DNA of 64,000 nucleotides from Hydrangea macrophylla (Eukaryota; Streptophyta; Magnoliopsida; Cornales; Hydrangeaceae): positions 31,740,001-31,804,000 of the forward strand of contig CM066988.1 of NCBI GenBank assembly GCA_033977485.1. The letters run 5' to 3'. Shown piece by piece: positions 10,301 to 19,459 of this stretch. Each line of letters begins with the position of its first letter. Position 1 is the stretch's first letter. The position numbers and the translations under genes are program-made. Below the pieces are notes generated by a model, which ran no database searches, was not told where the DNA came from, and saw only the letters and a list, made by a program, of their open reading frames with translations.

Positions 10301-13300
10301 AAGCAAGTTGTGGTGTCACGTTCTTCCAGTGAAGCTGAGTACCGTGCCATGGCTCAGGGCACGTGTGAGCTTCTCTGGCTTCGATCTCTTCTAAGAGAGT
10401 TAGGTTTTCTAGTAGCGGGCTCATCCACCTTATTAAGTGATAATAAGTCCACCATTATGTTGTCTCCTAACTCTGTCCTTCATAAGAGAATTAATACATG
10501 TAGAGGTTGATATTCACTTCATTCGGGCGAAAGTTCGATCTAGTCTTATTACACCAAGTTTTGTTCCCTCGTTTGATCAAACCGTCGATATGTTTACCAA
10601 GTCTATTGGTCCGACGCTTCTTCAATCATCTCTTGGCATGCTGGGTCTCGTCAATGTCTTCGCTCCAGCTTGAGGAGGAGTGTTGGAATTAAGAGGATAT
10701 TCTGGGATTTTATTTATATTATCTTAGGTCATGTTGACCATAGTTATTTGGTATTTATTGTCTCTTATTTTCTTTTCTTTCTTTGACTACCTTGTAACCT
10801 ATATAAACATTGGGAGTGTAAATAAGATTTTTATCTTTTCCCAAATTCTATTATGATAATTTTACCTTTGTTTGGTTCATGGATGTATGGAGGGAAAGGA
10901 AAAGAAAACACTTGGCAAAATATTTTCTTCGTTTCTTTAATAAGGAAAACAGTGAGGAAAAAATGGGCGAAAATAAGACCAAAAACTTCAAATTTCGTGA
11001 ATCACTTCCATTCTCTTGTCTTGAGTTTTTGTTATATTTTTAAAAATTTTATTTCTAATGCTAGAGGAAAACACAAGGGGAATGCTTTTCCTTCCTGTTT
11101 TCCTTTCCTTGTCGTTCTCCTTCTCTAAATCCGCAAATCAAATGGAGCATTACGCTGAAAACATGCAAGGTGGATAAAAGTTTTGTGATACAATGAATGA
11201 GTATCCGCATTGTCTGTCACTTCCCTAATAGGTTTTTATCAATTGCAAGAAAGGACTACGCCTTTGCTAGTATTTGAAGGAGAACTTATACCTGAAGTAA
11301 AGCATATCAAAGTAGCGCCCTCAGGTGCCCACAAGTAATTGAACGGCCGAGATTTTAAAGAAGGTTTCTTAAGTGTTTCGGTAGTTAGTGCTGACAAATA
11401 AAGAAAGAAAAAAAAAAAACAAGATTAAAACGATAAAACAGATGTACTTATCTGTAACAACAAAAGTAAAGTCAACACAGAGGCGTACAGTTATCTGTGC
11501 GATTAAATTCAATGGGAGGACTCATGAAAACATGCCACCTCAGAGAAGGTATACAATCAATTTGGAACTCTTTGTGCCAGTAACTAGAGCTCGTGTCAGT
11601 CACCAGCAATATTGGTTTCACTACTTCCATGGCCAATTTTGCCTCTGTTAAGCTCTGCATGCTAAGGTAGATTACGACTAGACATAGAAGTATTATAGTA
11701 CAGTAGTTACTTATGATCCAGAATCAAACTCAAAAGATCATATTAAATGTTTCAGTGATGATGCAAATTCTGTAATGCTTTAATTGTGTTACACAAATGG
11801 GAAATTTTGTCGTCTCGATATATTATTATCTTCTTTATTTCTCTTTGATCATATGAGTTGAACTGACAATGAGATCATTTTGATCACAATCACCAAACAC
11901 TTGGATGAAAAAATTAATTACTTTGATACTTCAAATCTTTTGGGAAGATAAAACATCTTTTGAATTCCAGAGTACTTTTATTACTCATATTTCTAAATTT
12001 GATATTGTACATACGTAACTAAGAATTGTCAATCCGTTTATTTCCACTGAAGTGTCATCAATGGGTTGATCAATAATAAGGGGAATAAAAGGGCCGGCAA
12101 GTTGAGTCCAGTGATTTACTTACCCATCGATAATTCAGAGGAGCAGCTATTCCTCCAACAAATGCAACAGCCAGTAACCACTCCAAAAGTAAATCACTAG
12201 AGAAAATGAAAAAACATTACAGAAGAGCCAAGCACAATTTTAAAATATCAACATACATATTGTTACAATATGTCACATATTTCCACACGGAACTGCAAGC
12301 CAGTCGACTGGTCCACTAGTGCGCTACCATATTTCCACATATTTTTGAGAATTCGACGAAGGTTGAAATTTCAAGCGTGCTACCATTCTCTAGATATTTG
12401 ATAGTCAATCAATAAAAAGCCCAACAGAGCCTGACTCTCCCTTAAAAGACACCTTATGAGGGGAGAATTGCCCAAGCTTTTATAAGAAGCACATAAGGGT
12501 CTCTACCCGGGCGATGTGGGCCAATTCAATACACCTCCTGCACCACATCAACAAGGAAAGTCCAAGAGGGGTAGAGCCCAACCTAGTTCTGATACCGTGT
12601 AGAAAGCCCAGCAGGGGCCTGACTCTCCCCCAAAAGACGCATTATGAGGGAAGGATTACCCAAGCTTACAAGAAGTACAGACAGGCGCTATGCCCGGGCG
12701 ATGTGGGACAATCCAACACATCCCCTGGACCACATCAACACATAGAAAGACCAATGGGCCTGACTCACCCTCAAAAGATGCCTTATGAGGGGAGGACTTC
12801 CCAGGGTTACAAGAAGTACAGTCGGGGGCTATGCCCGGGCGATGTGGGACATCCAGCACACCCCCTGGACCACATAAACACTCCCCCTCGACGCCGGATT
12901 ATACGGCAGGAGGGCGGAGGGCCAACCCAACAACCCAACTGTGATACCAAATAGAAAGCCCAACAGGGGCCTGACTCTCCCTCAAAAGACGCCTTGTGAG
13001 GAAAGGATTGCCCAGGCTTATAAGAAGCACATATGGGGTCTCTACCAGGGCGATGTGGGGCAATTCAACACAGTCGAAGGGAAATTCTTTGTTTTTTAGC
13101 TAACTATTTGCTTGCCATAGTCTCCAGGGTGATCTATCGGTTTGCCGAATCCTTACTCTATAAACACGTGGCATCTTGTGTCTTTTGTGTCTAAGAATGA
13201 CCAGTTTTGTGGGCTTTCTAGAGAGCACATTTGTGAGAGGAAAAAGAGAATGTTGTGGGACTATTTGTGTTGCTCTTATGAGGAGATTTGGGACTCCTTT

Positions 13301-15564
13301 TGTTATCTTCTTCGTGTTAGTGGATTTCTTCATTATGCTTCACCCATGGACATAGGCGTCTTTCCGAACCGTGTACATTTGGTGTTTTGAGTGTTTATCG
13401 TGCTGTTTTTCCACTTTCTCAGTTCGTATTATTGCTTGTTTCACAACAATTGGTATCATAACCTTATTTATCAATGGCCTTCGCAGACTACAAAGTTTAG
13501 AGTTTGGTGGTTAGAATAGTTTTGGCTTTGTAGCGTGTCAAGATGCGCACACACGGTACACTGTTACAACGACAAAGATTGGCGAAAGTACTGGATGGTC
13601 AGTTATCGTCTATGTTCACCAAGGAACTAAATAGGTGAAAGAAAATGCACATAGTGCAATTCAAATGCACCAAGGAACTACACACAAGCAAGTTCATTTT
13701 GTGTCTTAAATCCTGACCACAGAAAACCAAAGACTTAGATTTTTTTTTTTGTGTGTGTGTGCGTATGTGTTTTGGGTATGGGATAAGTAAAAACCTATAA
13801 AGGTTATATTCGTTATCTTCTAAATTGTTTACAATGAGCTTCCATGCACCGATACTTAAACTTAACTAAATTTGGAGGCCACATACAACAAAAGTTGTCA
13901 CCTCTAATTTGTAAGCATTTATTGCATATATTGCTTAAATGCCAATTCCAAAAGAATAAAAGAAAAAAGTTGAAGAGTAATATGCAATATTTAAACTTTT
14001 TTATCATCACGTAATTGTACATATTATTAATACTGCCTCCTTCCAAATTTAAGAGTCCTTTATTATATTTTGAGATGTCCCAATTTTAAGAGTTCTCTTT
14101 GAAAAGTCAAGGTAACAAGACACTTTCCAAGTTTACCCTTATAATATAAAACTCTCTTCCTTTCATTTGATGTGACACTAGACTTTTAAAGTTAAAAGAA
14201 GGGCAGTAATAGAAAGTAAAGTATCACTACAGTAAAATAAGGTTCCTTAAATAGTTGAAATTCCTAAAAGGGTCCCTTAATTTGGACGAAGGGAGTAATT
14301 ACTACTTGATATGTACAAAAATATCAGGTCAAAGTCAAGTCTCCCCACTTCAGCAAAGAGAAGCCAAGTCACCTTGAATCTGGGCTAACTACTCAACCAT
14401 CCCGGGCCGTTACACAAAACCGCCCGGTTCGGTCCAAAGCCCGGGCGTTCGCTCTATACTGGCCCCACATGGGCGCACCTCCAGAAGACGTGGTTGGTTG
14501 CCCAGCAAGCCTCCAGATAGTTTTCTATCCCAGCTAGAAGACTAAATGGAAGGAGCAAGTAGTTTCTAAACCACTTAGGAAACTCTCCTAAATTTATGTA
14601 AATCGGTTATAATCAGATTAAGCTTCCTAATCTGCAGACTTACCTTGTACGGGTGGTCTCTTTTACCTATAAAAGAGGCCACTCAGCCCCATTGAAGGGG
14701 GATCGCATTCTGACTCTAAATAATAGCATACAAACAACTCACTATTACGCATATACCCGGTCGGTTTCTGGTAGGGCCGCCCACTCTGTTGGCTCACCAA
14801 TAGCCGCAGGTGATCTGTTAGTAAAAGCGCACCGACGCACCCATGGACGTAGGTCACCTCATTAACGGGGCCGAACCACATACAAAATTCATTGTGTCCA
14901 TCTCTCTCTCTAAATTATTCTTACCCGGATTTTGGCATCATCACTACTAATTGTCAAATTCCTCAACACTCACCAGCAACTTTATAGGGTGCATGTCCTG
15001 TAGCCAATGAAGGATGGAGCTAGGATTCTATCTTAATGGGAGCAACCTAAAAGTCTAAAGCTCACAAATAAAATTGATTTTGAATATTTTAAAATTTCAT
15101 AAAAGTTGATTATTTATACACATAACTCCAATGATTTACAATGACAAAAAGTTGTAAAGTCTAATCATAGCATTTACAAATAGTGTATATTTGTAAGTTT
15201 TGCACAATGTTTACATATAATTTGCCTCTCTTGGTTGCATTCTATAAATTTTCATCAATGGTGTATTAAGGTTATTAGGGTTTGGTCCATTTGGAGATCA
15301 ATAAGAATGGGTACAAGTGTTCTAGGGCTCCAAATGATGGAGAACCAAGATAGTAGAGGGAGAAAGCGTGAATAGAATAGGAAACGTAGAGATATTTAAT
15401 ATCATTCTGGTAATAGAAAGAGACCCTATAAGTATAGGGGTAAAGTGAAAAATGGGCCAAGTACAGGGCGTCTGTAATTAACTCAATTCTTTTTGGGACA
15501 AACTGAAAAGATTGTTGAAAATTCTTGAAAATGCTAACATAACAATGCTGGCTTCCCCCCCAAC

Positions 15565-15601
<37 letters not shown>

Positions 15602-16716
15602 TCCCAAAAAAAAAAAATGCTAAATCGGCCCATGTAGCCAATAATTTGAATTGAAATAATAGCAATTAAGCTAGTATGTAATCAAAACTAGTTCTACACG
15701 TGTATGATATTTGTAAAACCAAAGGAAGAACACGTGGTAAGCATATATATTAGCTCAAGATATCATTTCCATCTTTTTTCAACAATGCATTTTCTAACTC
15801 ACAAGGAAAAACATGGTGCAAGTTTTTTTTTTTTGGTCAAAACAAAGAAGACAGAAAAGCTGGAATGAAAATGGACACGATTTCAGATCATTTTACGTAG
15901 GTACATTTATACAGTTTGAAGATATAAATGGTTCACATCTAAATAAGTTGTGTAGTAAAGTTTTCCAATGGAAAGATGAGAATAATGTCACAGTCGGAGA
16001 CATGTAGTTTTTAAAACGCTTAAGTTACCAAAAAAAAAAAGGGACATAATTACATGAGTAATGATGTGCCATCGAAATTTGGGACATTCCAAATGCTACC
16101 ATTGTGGTACAACTGTCAAAGTATTTGGGAAACAAATTTGTGATTCCAATTTGGGAAACATAGGTCCATAGAACTCTAACTTCATATTTAGTTTCAAATT
16201 TTGCCTTTGTATTAGAATTTGGACAACAACGATTCTGGATTCAAATTTGGGACAAAATCTGAAACCATTAGAATTATTTGAGATTTGAAAGTAGATTATA
16301 ACAACCCAAAATAGTAAAATCCAGAGTAAAACACTGTATCCACAAACATCACTCTTTATATTAAGTTAAAGATAAGAGTATATATGTTCACATACAATGC
16401 ATGGACAAATACATACAAAGTACAGAACATGTATGAATATCTAGACACACACACACACTCGCACACACACATACGCATTGTTGAAACAGAGCAGAGGGGC
16501 ATTAGGGAAGAAGAACCTGTTGAGTGCAGAGATGGCGACGACGTGTCCGGGTCGGAGGCCCAGTTGGAACAGCCCATGAGACAGGTCCAAAACTGAATCA
16601 ACGAATTGTTGACCGGTCTTTAGCCGGTTGCCGGTGATAGTGACAGGAGAATTGCGGCGGACAGTGGATAGGCGACTCAAGCACTGGCAAATGTGTGCGT
16701 CCGAGTAATTACCCAT
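4842..16716 (-). CDS. AAE14: 2-succinylbenzoate--CoA ligase (AAE14 / MenE type), exons 1-7, partial gene
   Basis: Adenylate-forming ligase that makes o-succinylbenzoyl-CoA from o-succinylbenzoate, ATP and CoA in phylloquinone (vitamin K1) biosynthesis; the Arabidopsis enzyme is reported in plastid and peroxisome. Coding exons on the minus strand: 16716-16517, 12196-12124, 11654-11489, 11390-11292, 8410-8313, 7828-7635 and 4969-4842, totalling 958 nt (319 codons plus 1 nt). All introns have GT...AG ends and phases join without a frameshift. Diagnostic features are the N terminus MGNYSDAHICQCLSRL, WLLAVAFVGGIAAPLNYRW, the AMP-binding loop TSGTTGKPKG split across exons 4 and 5, HTAPLCHIGGISSAM, and KILNGGGGLS...LLSAYG, where the next exon should continue with the conserved MTE. 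The family is about 560 residues, so the C-terminal 40% is off the left edge. Introns 1, 4, 6 and 7 are enlarged by transposons. No in-frame stop was seen, so the gene may well be functional. Confidence 0.9.
5141..5336 (-). repeat. 3' LTR of the non-autonomous copia-like element
   Basis: Matches 6892-7090 along its whole length (agtggaaaaa...ctaaca), including the shared stretch aatcaatctaatcctagaat. Confidence 0.85.
5577..6505. mobile_element. GCGCC-rich non-autonomous DNA element (unclassified)
   Basis: Both ends are rich in gcgcc/aaggcgc motifs in inverted orientation (left ttaaaggcgcgccgcaaggc, right gccttgcgccttaaataacc). The centre is pyrimidine-rich and AT-rich. Ends and target duplication are not exactly defined. 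The lysine-rich and proline-rich reading frames in the centre are translations of simple sequence. Confidence 0.5.
5743..5762. repeat. G20 homopolymer
   Basis: Twenty consecutive G on the plus strand, inside the GCGCC-rich element. Confidence 0.95.
6879..6891 (-). other. Primer binding site, initiator-tRNA-Met type
   Basis: The minus strand reads TGGTATCAGAGCC, a perfect match to the usual copia primer site. Confidence 0.88.
6892..7090 (-). repeat. 5' LTR of the non-autonomous copia-like element
   Basis: Partner of 5141-5336; followed on the minus strand by the primer site. Confidence 0.85.
7236..7580. mobile_element. Fold-back MITE, purine-arm family
   Basis: Left end ctctgtttggtttgcggatt; the reverse complement of the right end (near 7580) reads ctctgtatggtgcatggact, followed in both arms by a GGAAAGG-type purine run. 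It contains the G41 tract. Confidence 0.55.
7301..7341. repeat. G41 homopolymer inside a fold-back MITE
   Basis: About 41 consecutive G on the plus strand within the element at 7236-7580, in AAE14 intron 6. Its exact length is likely to be uncertain in any assembly. Confidence 0.93.
7635..7828 (-). CDS. AAE14: AAE14 exon 6
   Basis: Acceptor ACCTTCAG, donor AG|GTAAAC. Encodes VYLHTAPLCHIGGISSAM, then MLMVGGCHVLMPKF, then VTSFITVPTIMADLVSVV(R). Confidence 0.9.
7990..8270. mobile_element. Fold-back MITE, purine-arm family
   Basis: Left end tttgtttggttaccttacc and reverse-complemented right end attgtttgatgtggttcatg are similar. The arms continue into GAAAG-rich and CTTTC-rich sequence, with a poly-A run near 8190. 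It lies in AAE14 intron 5. Confidence 0.45.
8313..8410 (-). CDS. AAE14: AAE14 exon 5
   Basis: Acceptor CTATAG, donor GAT|GTATGT. Completes the TSGTTGKPKG loop and encodes VTISHAALIVQSLAKIAIVG followed by YGEDD. It is separated from exon 4 by a 2.9-kb intron that contains a deleted copia element. Confidence 0.9.
8553..8735. mobile_element. Probable fold-back MITE, purine-arm family (right end uncertain)
   Basis: Starts ggctgtgtttgtttcatgg and is followed by GAGGAAAC-type sequence like its relatives. The right boundary is guessed from 'cttcctctagttcatgag'. Confidence 0.35.
8940..9108 (+). repeat. 5' LTR of the deleted copia element (3' end lost)
   Basis: Starts TGTTGGAATTAAGAGGATAT and matches 10681-10848. 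The last few bases of the LTR are missing at the deletion junction. Confidence 0.88.
9109..10673 (+). pseudogene. Copia reverse transcriptase / RNase H pseudogene
   Basis: Reverse transcriptase begins at VDLVSIPRSVHEALQDPKWV, then TWELV and GCKWVFSLKY, then, after stops near 9322 and 9440 and a frameshift near 9490, MDHPPGF...SLYGLKQSP, the catalytic LLYVDDIIITG, FDVKDLGPLRYFLGIEV, and RNase H with CFTDADYAGS and SRSSSEAEYRAMA. A second frameshift near 10500 separates NSVLHKRI from the C-terminal VEVDIHFIRAKV...TKSIG, ending with TGA at 10671. Copia RT-RNase H is normally in one frame with gag and integrase, which are deleted here. The copy cannot be autonomous. Confidence 0.9.
10681..10852 (+). 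repeat. 3' LTR of the deleted copia element
   Basis: Preceded by the polypurine tract gaggaggag. Contains 'cctatataaacattggg' as a TATA-like site. Its end is set by the duplicated flank atgat. Confidence 0.88.
10860..11150. mobile_element. Fold-back MITE, purine-arm family
   Basis: Left end ctttgtttggttcatggatg with a GGGAAAGGAAAAG run; the reverse-complemented right end reads catttgatttgcggatttag with an AAGGAAAGGAAAAC run. It begins directly after the deleted copia element in AAE14 intron 4. Confidence 0.5.
11292..11390 (-). CDS. AAE14: AAE14 exon 4
   Basis: Acceptor ATTTGTCAG, donor CAG|GTATAAG. Encodes LTTETLKKPS...FNYLWAPEGATLICFTS, the start of the AMP-binding P-loop. Confidence 0.88.
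11489..11654 (-). CDS. AAE14: AAE14 exon 3
   Basis: Starts after acceptor CATGCAG with SLTEAKLAMEVVKPILLVTD and runs through IPSLRWHVF. The donor is inferred as AACT|GTACGC, chosen because it restores the phase with exon 4. The donor is weak, so the 3' end of this exon is the least certain. Confidence 0.82.
11655..12123. other. AAE14 intron 2 (469 bp)
   Basis: AT-rich intron with no recognisable element; lies between exon 2 donor GTAAGT and exon 3 acceptor GCAG. Confidence 0.8.
12124..12196 (-). CDS. AAE14: AAE14 exon 2
   Basis: 73 nt between acceptor TTTTCTCTAG and donor GTAAGT. Encodes (S)DLLLEWLLAVAFVGGIA followed by APLNYRW, and completes the serine codon split with exon 1. Confidence 0.9.
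12413..13072 (-). mobile_element. TRIM-like array: four LTR-like units with primer-site-like spacers
   Basis: Four related units of about 120 bp (12413-12533, 12600-12720, 12743-12860, 12952-13072), each running (t)agaaagccca...gcctgactctcc...gggcgatgtggg...(a)aca. On the minus strand each begins near TGTTGAATTG and ends CTTTCTA. Spacers carry ttctgataccg and tgtgataccaaa, the complement of a TGGTATCA-type primer site, and one carries cactccccctcgacgcc, like a polypurine tract complement. No coding sequence. The layout suggests a terminal-repeat retrotransposon in miniature multiplied by unequal recombination or nested insertion. Confidence 0.7.
13073..13560 (+). mobile_element. Probable LTR-retrotransposon 5' fragment (LTR end, primer site, start of leader)
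   Basis: TGGTATCATAACC at 13451-13463 resembles an initiator-Met primer site and follows 'cacaacaat', a plausible LTR end. The sequence before it has no coding homology I recognise, and nothing after about 13560 looks like gag. No second LTR was seen, so this is a truncated remnant. Confidence 0.4.
13561..14030. other. AAE14 intron 1, no recognisable element
   Basis: AT-rich intronic sequence with a poly-T/GT-rich patch near 13741-13770. No exon or transposon was recognised. Confidence 0.6.
14033..14295. mobile_element. Stowaway (Tc1/mariner) MITE, diverged copy
   Basis: Terminal inverted repeats ctgcctccttccaaatttaa at the left and ttaatttggacgaagggag at the right, flanked by the TA target duplication (14031-14032, 14296-14297). 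They are variants of the Stowaway consensus CTCCCTCCGTCC. 263 bp, no coding sequence. Confidence 0.88.
14306..14935 (+). mobile_element. Probable solo LTR of a gypsy-type element
   Basis: GC-richer block with a clear TATA box (ttacctataaaagagg at about 14662), followed by a transcription-start-like region and an end reading cggggccgaaccac...attgtgtcc, as in plant gypsy LTR 3' ends. No internal region follows. Neither boundary nor target duplication is certain. Confidence 0.5.
14936..15560. other. AAE14 intron 1, AT-rich, no recognisable element
   Basis: No exon or defined repeat seen. A Gly-rich reading frame here is only the translation of the poly-C tract. Confidence 0.5.
15566..15598. repeat. 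C33 homopolymer
   Basis: About 33 consecutive C on the plus strand in AAE14 intron 1, followed by ctcccaaaaaaaaaaa. Confidence 0.93.
15599..16516. other. AAE14 intron 1 next to exon 1
   Basis: AT-rich; contains a short (CA)n run near 16446-16475. No other feature recognised. Confidence 0.5.
16517..16716 (-). CDS. AAE14: AAE14 exon 1 (coding part)
   Basis: Encodes MGNYSDAHICQCLSRL...GHVVAISALN and ends 2 nt into a codon (AAC AG|GT at 16517). The start is chosen from family alignment. The frame is open upstream, but that extension is an Arg-Glu run translated from a GA microsatellite. The donor is GTTCTT. Confidence 0.88.
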
Positions 16717-16728
16717 TTGAGAAACAGA

Positions 16729-16731
<3 letters not shown>

Positions 16732-16763
<32 letters not shown>
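16732..16763. repeat. (CT)16 microsatellite in the AAE14 5' leader
   Basis: A perfect dinucleotide run 16 bp upstream of the AAE14 start codon; it reads GA-rich in the transcript sense. It is probably in the 5' UTR, but the transcription start is not visible. Confidence 0.9.
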
Positions 16764-16766
<3 letters not shown>

Positions 16767-17296
16767 TTTGAATGTGAGGGAACACAAAGCGCGGTTCTCA
16801 TTCTCTTGGGTATTGCAAACCTGATCTTTGTAAATTGTAAATGGCGAGAAATTGTTCGGAGTACAGTCGCTGACACTAGCTAGCTCACCGCTTATTCTGA
16901 TTTGGAGGATTTTGGTCAAAAAGTTATGTCACCCGTCATATCTTGACAAATTCATAGATAGTGATAGTGCATTTTTCTCACCCCACTAACAGCATCTCTA
17001 ATAGGAGAGTCAAATGAAGAGCTATCCCTTCCAATTATTGAAAAATATATGGTCTAATGGAGGAGTCAAATGGTTAGACAAATGGAGAGTGAGAAATTTA
17101 AGAGTTAAAATGGAGAGTGAAAACTTTAAGAGTCAAACGGAGAGCCATCACTTTCAAAAAAAAATTTATTCATGTATAATGAGTGTTTCTTTATTTGAAT
17201 GAAAATAGAAAATACAAATTAAAATAAATGGTCAGTGGATTTGGCTAGTGTGGTTAGAGAAGATTAATTTAGTGGAAAGGCCATTGCACTATTTAA
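16764..17296. other. Upstream region of AAE14 (leader and promoter side)
   Basis: Contains the upstream sequence of the minus-strand gene. Around 17000-17140 there is a loose internal repetition of (a)gagtcaaa(t/c)gga(g). No firm TATA box or transcription start could be placed. Confidence 0.4.
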
Positions 17297-17640
17297 TAGA
17301 GTAGTGTTGCACACATTTTTTGACACATTTTTTATATAAAGTGTTATCCAGCTATTGATTGGCACGGGTTCTACCACCGAACACACATCGGCCATTGACT
17401 TTCGATAGTCGAGATGCATTCACACTTTTTTTGACACAAAGTGTCATCCAGTCATTAATTAGCACAGGCCCACCACCGAACTCATCTCGACTATCGATTA
17501 CCATCGAAAGCATCTTGGCCATCGAAAATCAATGGCCGAGATGTGTTCGATGGCGGAGCTCATGCCAATCAATAATCGAATGACACTTTTGTCAACAAAA
17601 TGTGTCAAAAAATGTGTGAGTGTAGCACTACTACTCTATT
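17297..17640. mobile_element. Fold-back MITE (about 340 bp)
   Basis: Left arm agagtagtgttgcacacatt...ttgacacatt and right arm gtgtcaaaaaatgtgtgagtg...cactactactct are inverted copies. A further inner inverted pair includes ctattgattggca / tgccaatcaataat and cgactatcg-type text. No coding sequence. It lies between AAE14 and the copia element to its right. Confidence 0.68.
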
Positions 17641-17697
17641 CCATATGTCTAATTGAGTAGTAATTGTGTTGCTCAAATAGGGGGGAAATGAAAATAG

Positions 17698-19444
17698 TGT
17701 TGGAAATATTATAAAAAATACAGCGGAAGGATTTCAAAAATTTTCTGGATCCTCACAGTGGTTGATTAATCAAACGATTAAGTAAAATAAAATTTTTTTT
17801 TCATTACCTCAAGATCTGAAGTTGAAGATGATACAGTATGTAGCATTTGTCACCACCGGACCTTCATCGTTGTTCTCCAACCTTCAGAAGCGCAGGAAGA
17901 TGGTAGGAATCTCCCAAGCCACTCAAAGCTCTCAATATGGTGTATGTAATATTTCAAAACGTTAGTTTTTCTTAACAGATATGCTTATATATATATATAT
18001 ATAAGATATGGATATAGAGATATAGTAACACTAAATCTCTTTTAAATTTAAATCAAAAATTAATTTAAATTTAATATATGTATATATATTTATCTTTACA
18101 AAAAGATAAATTATCCATATACTTATATATATATATATATATAAATACAATCTGTTATATACAAACACCATACACTAGTATGCACCCTACGGTTAGGAGC
18201 CAACGATGGGATCTGATGGCCATCCTTTTTCTTGGCTTCTAATCATATCTTAGCCAATCTGATCAACGCTAGATCTAACTAAGACTGATTAATTACAAGC
18301 ATACCCTACTACAATGCTGTAATTGCACTCCAAGAAAAATGGAAATTATATATTAAGGCCCAACTCAATAAATTTATCTACAAATATACACATCCACGTT
18401 AATAAGCAACATAAGGTAAAATATTAATTGACTCTCTACCTTTTTGGTCACCTATTATTTACCACTTTTGGAAACTCTAGTTATCCACAATCGATCACGT
18501 ATGGAAAAACCATACTATCCGTTTGCAAATAATTATTATTTAACTAAAAAAAATACTCCCTCCGTCCCTTTTTTTGAGTCCTATATTCCATTTTGAGATG
18601 TCCCAAAATTAGTGTCCACTTTCCTAAATTGGTATACAATTTTTGCAAACTTTCCAAAACTACCCTTCCTTGAAATTTACACCAAGACTAAACTAAAAAA
18701 AGTCATTGTAATGATTAGGGGCAATTGTGGAAAGTAGGTGTAGATTCTTTTTGTCCCCTTAATAAGTTGAGTTCCCAAAGGTGGACTCAAAAAAAGGGAC
18801 GGAGGGAGTATATATATATAAACTGGTTAAGGAAAAACCCAACTGAGTACTCAGATTTCTGTGATCGAATGAAACTATCCAAAAGTTATCCAACATGGAT
18901 TCCATACTGAAGATACATGTCCACGGACCTCATATACTAATCTCCCAAAATACCAAGGTATTGATCATAAGATCTCACCATGTAGTATATCAAAGTAACT
19001 AGCATAAGAGTGCTGAGTTCATTTATCTCCTCAGGATTAAGAGTAATTTACAATTTAATGAACTAGATAAACAAACACTTAAGAGACAGTCATTTAGCAT
19101 ATTAACATATAAGTTGTGAGTTCAACCACTCCAATGATAGAGTTATGTCACCCCACCATGTAGCAACTATATGTTACAGTCGTCCATATGAATTGTCCCA
19201 AATTCATACTAACTGTGAACCAAATTTCAAGTTGAAAGGAACTGATGATCACAAACTGCCGTGTGTGAATCCTTTCCATACATCTAGATCATCTACAATT
19301 CAACTTCAGAACACATCATTACACTGCTTATGTAATGAAATGATACAGGTATACCCATAATATGTAATAACAATCAATATTAAATTCAATTTATTAATAA
19401 TAAAATGTCTTAACGAGTGGCTTTAAGGGCATACAATCCCAACA
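17698..19444 (-). repeat. 3' LTR of the copia element, with a Stowaway insertion
   Basis: Matches 27378-28895 apart from the 253-bp Stowaway at 18556-18808 and small indels. Rich in (TA)n tracts near 17985 and 18125. Confidence 0.93.
18556..18808. mobile_element. Stowaway (Tc1/mariner) MITE
   Basis: Near-perfect terminal inverted repeats CTCCCTCCGTCCC...GGGACGGAGGGAG, extended by tttttttgagtcc / ggactcaaaaaaa, with TA target duplication on both sides. The matching position in the partner LTR (about 28207) lacks it, which proves a later insertion. Confidence 0.95.
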
Positions 19445-19459
19445 TTCTCCCACTTGCAC

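Larger units (their letters stand above)
8940..10852 (+). mobile_element. Internally deleted Ty1/copia element
   Basis: Similar LTRs at 8940-9108 and 10681-10852, with the same 5-bp flank atgat on both sides (8935-8939 and 10853-10857). Primer site, gag, protease and integrase are missing: the end of the left LTR (cccaaatt) runs straight into reverse-transcriptase coding sequence. The element is antisense to AAE14, in intron 4. Confidence 0.85.

Noticed and set aside
16717..16785. N-terminal Arg-Glu repeat extension of AAE14 exon 1
   Set aside because: Comes from the (CT)16 microsatellite and has no ATG start; the family N terminus matches MGNYSDAHICQC.
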